A stretch of 54,225 nucleotides of DNA from Discostella pseudostelligera (Eukaryota; Bacillariophyta; Thalassiosirophyceae; Thalassiosirales; Thalassiosiraceae). Below, in pieces: positions 1-10,200 of the stretch (positions are counted from its first letter, which is position 1; every line of letters begins with the position of its first letter). The position numbers were made by a program, and so were the translations under genes. Under the pieces are notes generated by a model. It made no database searches and had not been told where the DNA came from. It saw only the letters and a list, made by a program, of their open reading frames with translations. The stretch spans positions 1-54,225 of the forward strand of contig JALLBK010000010.1 in the NCBI GenBank assembly GCA_036940085.1, written 5' to 3'.

Positions 1-968
1 AAACAAAAGTCACATGCGATCCAGGGACGGTTTCAGCAAATTCACGCGTCTTGCGGACATACTTGCATACATTCTGTTATTTTGTCATTGTTGTTTAGAA
101 GGAGATTGTTGGTTTTGACAGAAAGAAAGTTGAAAAGGAGGCGTTAGATTGGCACTTCGTACACATCATGATGCATCAATGCAGAATAGACCCAACACAA
201 ATTGCACAATTACACACATCCTGACAGCAATACTTTCATCGTCATCAAATCAATCGCTTACCTTATTATAACCCATCAACACCTCAATCCCCGCCGCCTC
301 CGCCTCCTCTTTCATCTTTTGCAATTCCGCCACAGTCGGTGCACCCGGCTTCTCCAAATATATACACTTACATCCCGCATTAATGCATTCCGTTAACAAC
401 TTTGGATTATCGGCAGTTCGACCACTAATCAATGCCACACGTGGTTGTTGCGGGTCGGGTAATTCAGAGACGGACGAGGCAAAGATTGTACCGTGGGTCG
501 AGGTGGTGTCAGTGGCCCAGGAATTGAATTCAGGTCCACCGGGTCCGGTGGAACCGGGGCCGAGGAACCAAGGTTCGATGACATAATCGAGTGATGCAGA
601 AGGGCAGCTGGAGTGCGTGTCAATGATTGTGTGAATATGAAATGAAATGATGAGGGGGGAACAGGCAGAAGATGTGAGAGATCATAGACGGCATTGTTAT
701 GCCATCGACAACACACCACACGACTCTACCATCTTCTTCATTTCACTCACCGTCCCTCGAGCATCTGCACGGCATGATACCACCCCATGCCGCGATTGGG
801 TGCACCACATCCCACGAGGACCACCTCGGCCTGTCCAGCCTTGGCAGCGGCTAGGGAGATTCTATTGACTGATGCCGCCGCCGTGCTGGTGGTGGTAGTG
901 AAGGCGCTGACATTGCCCATATCCGAGGTGGATGTGGCGAGGAGGAGTGCGACGATGGATAGCTTCAT
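1..968 (-). CDS. Gfo/Idh/MocA-type oxidoreductase, plastid-type presequence, 3' end outside window
   Basis: Three exons are visible: 968-751, 607-262 and 73 to the window edge, with GTGAGT and GTAAGC donors and CAG acceptors. The ATG at 968 opens a hydrophobic signal peptide ending in NVSA-F followed by a Thr/Ser/Ala-rich stretch; VSA-F is the classic diatom plastid cleavage motif, so plastid import is inferred. The mature part starts with a Rossmann-like glycine segment (VLVGCGAPNRGMG), and exon 2 carries LEKPGAP, the EKP motif of Gfo/Idh/MocA dehydrogenases. Such enzymes oxidise or reduce sugar-like substrates with NAD(P); the substrate here is unknown. The divergently transcribed neighbour at 1849 is a paralog with identical intron positions and phases. 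Family call is fairly sure; about half of the protein is missing because the window ends. Confidence 0.8.
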
Positions 969-1848
969 TGTGTATATATTATGGTTTATTGATTGTTGAT
1001 GTTTCGACGCGAAGAGAAATAATGGAGGTGATGATTGATTGCAGATTTTTGTCGCTCTCTAGAATAAATGCACGGATGGAGACGGATGGCTGGCGAAGGG
1101 TGAGTGCGGCTCGGATTTATTCAGAGGATTTTATCTATGGATGCGATGCGATGCGATGCGATGCAGCTCCGGAAGATGGAGGGTGATGATGATATTATGA
1201 TGAGCCATCAATCATCGCGATCGATGAAGAGATTGGTGCTGGATGTGTCTTTTGATTTTGTGCGTGAGGCTGGACGAAGTTCGCATTAGATGATGTATCA
1301 ATTCCTACGTGAAAAGGTGCCTCCCGAAGATCCAACTGTGACGCTGCCGGCATTCTCCCGCCAAAATACCATATCTTTCTCCCGCCAAATATCTCTCTCT
1401 CGCGAAACTTGCCACGTGGAAGATTTATTGAGTCGATCGACATCTACCTAGTCTCCTGCCAATTCTCTGCCACGTGGAATCATTCGAGTCGAGTCATTAC
1501 GTTCCCGCCAAAATAACTTCCACGTGGAAGTTCAAAGTACTCAGTACTCTAATATGGCAGGAAAGAGGGAAGTTGAAGGATCCAAAGATATTTTTGCGTA
1601 GGAATCAGTACCAAAAATGTTCACCACCTGGAAAGCAGCTGCCGCCTGTGCCCGATCGCTCGACGACGCGATCGATTCGACCACGATGATGCAGGATGAT
1701 GCGATGATGGCGATGATGCCTCGCCTCGTGTCACCACATCAAATAATAATCATTGGATCTTCGGCTCAATCATCCCCAAGACGGTGATCAGCCATAAGTA
1801 GCCACAGCTCTCGTCACTTTGATACACTCCCATCATTTTATTGCAACC
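969..1848. promoter_or_regulatory. Divergent promoter of the oxidoreductase pair
   Basis: The 880-bp gap between two divergent start codons holds no convincing coding sequence. It contains a GATGC microsatellite (about 1140-1165), two AATTCCTACG-type motifs (1300-1314 forward and 1591-1610 reverse) and a dense cluster of TCCCGCCAAA and CCACGTGG boxes between 1353 and 1526. It is expected to drive both genes. Confidence 0.6.
1353..1526. promoter_or_regulatory. Cluster of three E2F-like and three G-box motifs
   Basis: E2F-like CCCGCCAAA boxes lie at about 1353-1367, 1377-1390 and 1502-1514. Perfect CACGTG G-boxes, bound by bZIP/bHLH factors in other eukaryotes, lie at 1413-1418, 1471-1476 and 1521-1526. 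A very similar arrangement recurs at 17150-17225. Factor binding is inferred from motif identity only. Confidence 0.55.
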
Positions 1849-3677
1849 ATGTTCTCCTTCCAAGCGGCTCGTAGTGCCGCTGCCTTTACCAAGAGCAGCA
1901 GCAGCGTCGGCGGCGGCGTCAGCAGCATTCTCCGTCGAACGCTCGCCGCCAAGGCCGGACAGGCCGAGGTGGTCCTCGTGGGATGTGGTGCACCCAATCG
2001 CGGCATGGGGTGGTATCATGCCGTGCAGATGCTCGAGGGACGGTGAGTGCTAACGAAGAAGGAGATAGAACGAGAGTGCGTGGTGTTTTGATGTGAATTG
2101 CATATTTGGTGTTTTGAGTTTTGTCGCACTGTTGGAGTTGGAGGAGAGGGATAGTTGTAGATCGCGACGTATGTGGTGAATTTATTTTTAAGGCAATCAG
2201 CAACGAGAGTGGTAGAGTAAGAGCGGAGAGGAGGCGGCGCGAATGTCTTCGATGATGTTTGTGATGTTGGAAAAGAGTAATGGTAGGGGTTTCATGTGGG
2301 GTGGCAATTGAATTTGTGGCGAATACGGAATGAGAGTGCGCTGGTTTTTAGAATAGTTTTGGAAAGGGGGGAGGGAGGCATCCGCTGTACTGATGGCGAA
2401 AGTTCTATTTATTAGGAGGGTGCAACATCAGCATGATTGGAGAGCTCTATTGGCGTGTGTGTGTGCGGAACTGGAATATGACTCTCTCTTCCAACTATTT
2501 TCGTGATGTTGTTGGCTCAAATTTCCCTTCCCTTGTCCAATGCATATTTACCATCGCATCCATTTCCAAAGCTGCCCTTCTGCCTCCCTCGACTATGTCG
2601 TCGAACCATGGTTCCTCGGTCCAGGCTCCTCTGGACCGGGTGGGCCCGAATTCAAGGAATGGGCGGATGCCTCCAAAGCCAAGAATGGTACCGTCTTTGG
2701 AACATCCATCAAGGACTTACCCGACCCCAAACAACCCCGCTGTGCTCTCATTTCGGGTAGGACTGCGGATAATCCGAAATTATTCACGGAGTGTATTGCT
2801 GCCAAATGTTCTACCATCTTTCTGGAGAAGCCGGGAGCACCGACGGTGAAGGAGTTGCAACAGATGCGGGATGAGGCGGAGGCTGCTGGTGTGGATGTTT
2901 TGATGGGATACAATAAGGTAAATGAGGAGGAGGATGAAATGATAGAGCGATGATGTTGTTCTCTGGTTGACATTAGAGAACGTTTGTTGGAAACAATGGG
3001 TTTATTCTCTTGCTCACCACAATCCAATCATTTTCACTCTCAGAATGTGTGCAAGTATGTTCGCAAGACGCGTGAATTTGCTGAAACCGTCCCTGGATCG
3101 CATGTGACTTTTGTTTCCAACAATGCCTACGAANCTCGGAGAATGCTTCGAACGCAATGCCGAGGGTATGCTAAAGAACATGGCCATTCACGAACTTGCT
3201 TTACTCGTATCCTTCTACGATGTAACTGTGGAGAACATTGATAGCGTCACCGCCGACAAGGAGTTCTCGAGTATGCAAACCCTTCCCGGTCCATCCGGAA
3301 AAGAATTCACCGACTTTGACAAAATCAAATTCACCATCAAAACCAAGACTGGTAAGGAGGTGAGTGTTGCCGCCGATCGATGCGGTGGTACCGACTCGTA
3401 CGCAACTGTGACGAATGCCAATGGTGAGGAAGTCTTTCGGTACTGGATGCCCGATGAGGAGGATAAGGTAAAGGTGCAAGAATTGCAGGCAAAGTATCCC
3501 ACGGCCATGCCATACTTCTTCACTCAGGATCCGGATTATGTCACTGTGAAGGAGCGTGTTGCGAAGCATACCGTGACAGGTGAGGAGGCAGAGGGTGTGG
3601 CTACGATTGGTGTTGCTGTGGAGACGTTGAGGGTGGCGGAATACCTTACGCCTACACTCATGGAGCAACTCAAGTAG
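1849..3677 (+). CDS. Gfo/Idh/MocA-type oxidoreductase, mitochondrial-type presequence
   Basis: Exons are 1849-2042, 2572-2917 and 3044-3677; the 529-bp first intron is long for this window. Without the ambiguous base at 3134 the protein is about 390 residues, a normal length for the family. The first 35 residues are rich in Ser, Ala and Arg, lack acidic residues and contain an LRR-T-LAA end, so they look like a mitochondrial presequence rather than the plastid type of the neighbour. Next come the Rossmann segment VLVGCGAPNRGMG, the LEKPGAP (EKP) motif at about residue 155 and NMAIHELALL in the C-terminal substrate domain. Substrate and pathway are unknown. The N at 3134 adds one base and breaks the frame between NNAYE and LGECFE; it is most likely an assembly or base-call artefact. 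Stop TAG at 3675. Confidence 0.8.
3134..3134. other. Ambiguous base (N) causing an apparent frameshift
   Basis: The only N in the window sits inside exon 3 of the mitochondrial-type oxidoreductase. Reading across it shifts the frame by one; dropping it joins two conserved-looking coding blocks. It probably marks a sequencing or assembly problem, possibly at a join between paralogous reads. Confidence 0.8.
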
Positions 3678-3952
3678 AGTAGGAGTAGTTGTTGAGATAT
3701 GATTTTTGTCGGAAGTGATCTGATAATGATATGCTCGGGACAAACAACATAACAATGACACTTAAGAGAATCTACTGAATCGTTCACCGGAAGAGCGGCG
3801 GTGGTTGGACGAGATGCAATTGATCAAGCCGTTTTTTGATCCTCTCGAAATTGCGAAGCCGCTATTTTTGTTTGTAAAATTCAATCCTAATTATGCAATT
3901 CAATGTAATTGTAAATCTATCTTAGTTTCTCCTAATTTGGACTTGTACCACT

Positions 3953-6646
3953 TCAACAGCTGTACGTGTACGACAAGGTCCCTGTCTTTACATTACCATC
4001 ACCTGACGAGGAGGCCAAGCATTCTCGCTTATTCGACTTGGCAATTCCGATGGGAACTGTCCGAATGAAGCAATTGTTATCTTTCCGTCTACCAACGGCG
4101 ATGGATGTGGCGCTTAATGGTGAGATACGGTCGTCCGAGGTGAGAGATGCAGCCGAAAGCACCTCGATTCGTTGTTGGATTTGACTAATCCTTGATTTCA
4201 CGAGTCCACCATTGTTGTTATTATCACGAAGGTGGTGGCTGCTGGCATTCGTTTCGCATGATGGATGAGAAGTTGTTTCTTCGCTATTTGGATGTGTAGG
4301 ACTACCGGTGGTAAATGTATCCTTGGTTTTATCATCTGAGACAGACACCGGCTTATTGGTCGCAGTACCATTGTATTCTTGAGGTAATGCATTCTTCTTT
4401 TCTTCACTACAATCGACGATTCTCTTCTCATCATCTCTCGTATCGTGACAGCGGAAGATATCGGGAAGGCGATCATTGCTGTTCCAATCTCTCTCCATGG
4501 GAGTAAGCACGTCTTCTCCTTCTCCGGGTAGGACATCCATGATGTGAATACGCATCTTGTCGCTGCTTTCTCTGATGACCATGTTGTCCTTGTCATCGTT
4601 GCGTCGATTGTCGCACAAAAAGTGTTGAGCAATGTTGTAACTGCCAATCTCGTCGTCAGGGGCTGCATTGACGGCAGGCATCTCCTTCTGAATTCTAGTG
4701 GCTTGTGGATTCTTGCTAACATTCGTTTCATTCATGCCACCAGCCTTCGTTGTCATGACAGTCGACGAGTGGGAAGATTGTTTGCTCTTCTTCATCGTCC
4801 CATCTTCGTCGAGAGGGACCACCTCCTTCATCTTTGAAGTGCACGAGACACCACCGGAGGAGGACGATCGGCGCATTCTCCTCGTGGCACTGGATAATTT
4901 CTTTCTCATGCTCCCACCACCCAATGATACACCACGGAGAGGAGGAAGTCGCCCGGTAGTAATTGTACTCGTAGGGCTCTTCTTCTTAGTTACAGTCGTT
5001 GCCACCACCTCGTCGCGAACGGGCATGTTTGGCTTAGACGATAGCGTCCGTGTTGAGTCGACATCGTGTTGTTTCTCGTCACAATCATCCTTCGTCTTCT
5101 TCGTGAGGATTGTAGAGTTACCATCACCGACACCTGTCGATGCAGACTTCATCAATCCATTTTTGGAGGATGGAGTGTGTTGCTTCTCCGCCGTTGCCAC
5201 TACTGCCGCCGACGACTTTGACGACGAAGACTTTGGCTTGGGTGTAATGAATCCAGCTACCTCTTCCCAATTCTCTGGAATGACAAGGACCATACCGGAT
5301 AGATCCTCTAACTGACGAAGTCGTCGCAGTTGTCGTTCCTCCTCCTTCTCTGGATTCTCCTCCTCCTCTTCCATGTTGTCGTCGTTGTTAGGCTCCGACT
5401 TCGTTTCTTGCACCTCATTGTTGTTAAAAGGGACCGTCCCAATATCTTTCACAAAGTCTCCACTTCCTTGACGTCCTCCTCCTTCTTGCGTGGACACTGT
5501 GATCTTAGCACCAGCAACAACGTTGGGAGCAGTGATAGTAGTAGCAGGTGCAGGAGCAAACACATCCTGCATTGCTTGCACAGCTCGTTCATCATTCCGA
5601 AATATTTCGAATGCACATTGGACAGGATCGTCCAATACCACCTCAAACTCCTCGTTCTTGTCATGAGGTACTAATGCCACCTTTTCCAGTGTGCTGTTAT
5701 TATTTTCCTTGTCTTCCTCCTCGTAGTCAACATCATCTCGTTTCTCTCCGCCTGGTTCGGCAACATCCAACCTACTACTACGTCGACGTCTCATATCTTC
5801 CACCCTCCTCCTTGCCTTCATCATCTTGGCTCTTTCATTGGTCTTGATGAGTTCATTATTCTTATTATTGTTCGTGGAGGTATTGAGTACATCAATGTGA
5901 AGTGACTGTATCATGGAGGTGAACTCGTCCTCGTAATCATCATCTTTTTCTACGTCTACTACTGTTGCAACACCTGCAACTACTACTACCGGTGGTGCTG
6001 ATTTTCCTGCCCGAGAAGCCTGGGGTGTGAATCGAGGAATTTTGTCCCCATCACCATCACCACCCTCGACTATCCTGCCAGAAGTCATGTTAGCGTTAGC
6101 GGTACGATGTTGATGTTGCGGCTGACCGCCACCGTCGCCATTACTACAGCGACGACGCCGACGACGTAATTCTTTAAATTCCTCAAAGGACAATGGCTCC
6201 GGTATTGCCACGACCATTCCTGTGGCGCTGGATGTAGCCATTGTTCCACCGGCAGTAGTCGAATTACAATTACCGGCTATAAGTATCTCCGTCTTCCCCC
6301 GCGTTGTCGACATTTTCGATGATGTAGTGGTGGTAGCGGCGGTAGTGGCAGACACAGACTTTGCTCGTCGTCGTCTACTACTACTTGTTTCACCACCTCC
6401 AGCTCTTCCAGTCAGCCGTCGGAGAGAGCTGCTTCTGTTATTACCGCTGGTAGTAGTAGTAGTGGTAGCAGTTGACTTTGGTCTCTGCTGCTGCTGTTGT
6501 GGATTGTCATTCTCCATACCATCCTTTCCCCGATGGACATTGGCCGGCTGCATTTCAAGACGTAGTGGATTATGATTATGATGCGCCGCCGCCGAATTGG
6601 GTGGTACTGGCGGAGGTGGTCGACGATGACGATGATTCGCCATCAT
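3953..6646 (-). CDS. Large disordered protein, paralog of the divergent neighbour at 7236
   Basis: An 897-residue single-exon protein; I chose the ATG at 6646 (a second ATG follows at 6643) because the frame above it has no ATG. Most of it is low-complexity Thr/Ser/Asn/Arg/Glu sequence with no enzyme fold I recognise. Three short blocks stand out: LSFEEFKELR near residue 152, MVLVIPENWEEVAGFI at about 452-467 and FIRTVPIGIAKS at 860-871. Matching blocks occur in the same order in the divergently transcribed gene at 7236, so the two form a head-to-head paralogous pair. A DKENNN patch and many RRR clusters suggest a regulated, possibly nuclear or scaffold protein, but that is a guess. Function unknown. 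Confidence 0.75.
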   Translation of the reverse strand: MMANHRHRRPPPPVPPNSAAAHHNHNPLRLEMQPANVHRGKDGMENDNPQQQQQRPKSTATTTTTTSGNNRSSSLRRLTGRAGGGETSSSRRRRAKSVSATTAATTTTSSKMSTTRGKTEILIAGNCNSTTAGGTMATSSATGMVVAIPEPLSFEEFKELRRRRRRCSNGDGGGQPQHQHRTANANMTSGRIVEGGDGDGDKIPRFTPQASRAGKSAPPVVVVAGVATVVDVEKDDDYEDEFTSMIQSLHIDVLNTSTNNNKNNELIKTNERAKMMKARRRVEDMRRRRSSRLDVAEPGGEKRDDVDYEEEDKENNNSTLEKVALVPHDKNEEFEVVLDDPVQCAFEIFRNDERAVQAMQDVFAPAPATTITAPNVVAGAKITVSTQEGGGRQGSGDFVKDIGTVPFNNNEVQETKSEPNNDDNMEEEEENPEKEEERQLRRLRQLEDLSGMVLVIPENWEEVAGFITPKPKSSSSKSSAAVVATAEKQHTPSSKNGLMKSASTGVGDGNSTILTKKTKDDCDEKQHDVDSTRTLSSKPNMPVRDEVVATTVTKKKSPTSTITTGRLPPLRGVSLGGGSMRKKLSSATRRMRRSSSSGGVSCTSKMKEVVPLDEDGTMKKSKQSSHSSTVMTTKAGGMNETNVSKNPQATRIQKEMPAVNAAPDDEIGSYNIAQHFLCDNRRNDDKDNMVIRESSDKMRIHIMDVLPGEGEDVLTPMERDWNSNDRLPDIFRCHDTRDDEKRIVDCSEEKKNALPQEYNGTATNKPVSVSDDKTKDTFTTGSPTHPNSEETTSHPSCETNASSHHLRDNNNNGGLVKSRISQIQQRIEVLSAASLTSDDRISPLSATSIAVGRRKDNNCFIRTVPIGIAKSNKRECLASSSGDGNVKTGTLSYTYSC

Positions 6647-7235
6647 GGTTCGATAAAGAAGACTGAGTAGGGAGAGACTATTGAAGAGATCCAAAGAGTA
6701 TCTACTCCTATCAATTTAGACATCTTTCATCCTCTATTGCTATTGCCATATTACGATCATCTATCATCTTCATGGTGATGGTGCAGGACGAGGTCGATGG
6801 TGACTCTTTTGCTTTGGGAGTCGGTAGCAAATCCACATAACGAAATTTGCCTCCCTTCTCGCTTCTGTTTTCTTATATTTGAGAATGGCACATGCCTGTG
6901 AGTAAGAAAAATCTGTGCCAACTTTCTCACTTCTGATTGTCATATGAATTCCTTTGCCAACTTTGAAGAGCATATGAGAACTATGAATTTCATGCCATTA
7001 CCACATGGATTCCCATGTACACCGCTGACGGTTGGTTTTAATTTTGAAAATTGGATCCAAAACCAAATCTATCGCCTTTGGGGCGGCGATGGCGATGGCG
7101 GCAGCTTTTTCGGATTTTCGATTATTTGGACGCGCTCTCGTCCGTGCACTGCCCCAACAAAACAACAAACAGGCATCGCTCGCACGACGCCGCCGTCCGC
7201 CGACCGCCAACCCAATGCAATTGAATTGAGAGACC
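6647..7235. promoter_or_regulatory. Divergent promoter between the two disordered paralogs
   Basis: 589 bp without a supported gene. It contains a partial AATTCCTTTGCC element near 6949, similar to but weaker than the recurring AATTCCTAYG motif, and a GGCGATGGCGATGGCGG run just before the plus-strand gene. Confidence 0.45.
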
Positions 7236-10200
7236 ATGGCGCCGTCAACTAGTCGAACATCGGCTGCCCCGTCGTCTTCACGCAAGACACGGCAATACCA
7301 GCATTCGCGTCAAGAGTATTATTATGAAAATGTTGACCCTCAGCAGCAACAGCAGCGTCATCGGCAGCAGGGCGGCACCCAGCAGCCTCGTCGACGCTCC
7401 TCCTCGACTTCATCACTTGTTTCCAAGCAGCAGTCATTAGCAAAGATGGAATCAAAATCAAAGAATGGCGGCAGGAAATCAAGCACCACGGGCATTGAAC
7501 GATCGTACGATTCTGTCACCAAAGCGATACTGACCGCGGCATCCTCCTTCGGTGCCTCTTCTTCAACGACTACAACCAGCAATAACATCAACAACACCAA
7601 CAATCGACCTGCTTCGAATCTTCCGCCCAAAACTAATAGCAACAACACCAACAACCCAATACCACCAATTTCCCACTCTCACTCCAACCTAAGCTCCGCT
7701 GCCAACACCATTCACTCTACACGAGAATCCATTGGGGCCAGTTTGCTCTACGCATCGGCTAGCATGTCCACGGATGAATTTGAAAAATTACGTAAGGAGA
7801 GTCGAAAGTTACGCGAGGAGCATGATCGTCGTATCTCCGATGCTGGATTGTTGTTCGTGGCGAAGAATATGAGTGGTGGTGGTAACATTCAGAACAAACA
7901 AGGAAATGGCGAGTACACTACTAGCTTGGGTGGGAAAGAAGGAGTGGTAGCTGCCGGTGATAGACGTGGTGCTGCTGGAAACGGTGTTGGCAGTACTGTC
8001 CAAAGAATTGCCAGTGCACCTTCGTTTGACGAGTCAGATGTGCCAGCGACAACGACGACAGGAAGAAAGTCGAGCATTGGCACCACCTCCTCCTCGGGAA
8101 TGTATTCTTCAAAGCTCAACCATTCTCATCACTATTACGGGGGAATGAACAACAATATTGGCATGGTCAAACTAACCACCGAAGGTCTTTCCAAAATACG
8201 TGACATTCTCCACATTGGAAATACATCCTCGAATGATGATGCCATGAGCTTCTATTGCAGTGACGATAAGACTGGCAAGGTTATGAGACAACGGATTAGT
8301 TTGGCGAATAATGTTGTGTTGGAGGAAGCGGATGGAGGACATTCGAATAATGGAAGGTGGGCTATGCCTCAGTCACCGTCGATGCATCACCATCATCAAA
8401 GTTATCGCAATAGCAATAACCACCACCATCGTGACAGCCTCCAAAATGATGTTACAGAAGACGACTTTAACAAGCATGTCCTACGTCAATTTGCCGATCA
8501 TGCTTTACCTCTCCTCGAGGCCGCGACCAAGACTGCCGTTCGTGCCACCATGGACGGTGTCGATGTTGCCGCACGTACTGTGGCCAAGGTAGCCGTACAA
8601 AGTGTCGAGGGTGTGGGTATGTTAGCCAAAGATTTGGCAAATGCCAAGACTCCAGCGCGGAGCAATGTTACCACCCATAACAACAACCACCGCCAAGGAC
8701 ATGCCGAAAATGTTCAGTACTTGGATGAAAGGGGAAGGTATGCCGATTATGTCTATGATCCCAATTACAAGGTGGTGCGCACTCCACCAAACGACGACGC
8801 GAGAGCACCTGATCATGCTGCTGCAAAGACCCCTGGCGTCCTCGCCGGTGCCATTGCCGCGGCGAAATGTGATTTATCTCCCAGCAATCCCAATTCATTG
8901 GAATTTCATGAGGGCGGTATTCCACGTGTATTGGTAGTGCATGATGATTGGGAAGAGCGCGCGGGATTTATCCGATCGGCGGAGGAGGCTATGCTCGTGA
9001 CTACTGGTGGACATGGGGATAATGCAGAGCAGTACCATTATGCTATCGAGGCCAAGACCAATGTCCCCCGTGGTAATCGTCGTATTAGTAATCCGGTAGA
9101 TGTTGATGAGGAGACAGCGACCGTTAATGGAGAGGAAGTGGATATGGAGGTGATGGAGAAGCTACGGATGGCTTCGGGTTTTGCTCCAGTCCAAGGTGGT
9201 ACCGTCAATAGAGAGGAAGAAGCAGACGACGACGATGATTATGCGTTTAATCAAGCACGTGTGCACGGCAGCAGAACTCACGAGCCTACCGCCAATGCCA
9301 ACGAACAGGACGAAGCGGAGGATCACAGCGAATACGAAGATCCGCGCAATGCATCCATGTGGGTAGCCGTGCCAGAAAACTACATGGAGGAGGACGCACC
9401 TGATGATTATCTCGATACGACTATCTTACGTGCGCGGGATGTTCTGCGCATGGGTAATCATGCTGAGATTGCCGAAGACGAGGAGGAAGAGGAAGATTGC
9501 TTCGAGCGAGTGATGCATGCCGAGGATGTGAACATGGGAGAACTCTTATTGGAAGAAGTTGAGAAGGATGTAGACTTTAGCCCCATGTCGATTGGGAGCC
9601 AAACATTCTTCGTTGGAAACGTGCAAGTTGGATTCGAATCCGATGCTTTATCTCCTGTCTCCTTCGTCGGGAATGTACACGTAGGGTTTGACTCAGACAT
9701 TGCACCGAAGGCGTCGACGCAACAGAATGCAAAATGCAATGATGATCATCGGGTTTTGGTTGAAGATGCCAAAAGTTGGACTACCGATTCTGCTGACGGA
9801 CGAAGTAATGCCACTGCTGGAGGTACCAGAATCGAAGACTTGGACGGTGACTCACTGACAAGCCTCGCCAATGCGCTTGCAGCCGCCGTCATCAAGGACA
9901 AGCATCGTAAGGAAGAGAAGAAGGAGATCGGAACTCCTTATTCCATGAACAGTAATAGGCAAGTAATGTTCGACTTGAAGGACCAACGAGACTCAAAGCC
10001 CAATGGTTATGGAGAGAATTATGCCAGTCTGTGCCTCAATCCATCCGAGTCTACCGATTTGTCTCACTCGCCTCCCGTTCGGATTGTCGATGGAGGTGAC
10101 GCCCAGGAATTACGTATCAATCCATCAGAATCTACGGACCTATCTCTATTCTCCAATTGGGCACCCGATCCCTCAAAGAAGGAAGATGAAGCGGTTGCTC

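Noticed and set aside
1140..1165. GATGC microsatellite as a functional element
   Set aside because: Simple slippage repeat in a promoter; no evidence of function.
6647..6694. Extending the disordered protein upstream to 6694
   Set aside because: The extension has only a TTG codon as start; the ATG at 6646 is the first usable one.
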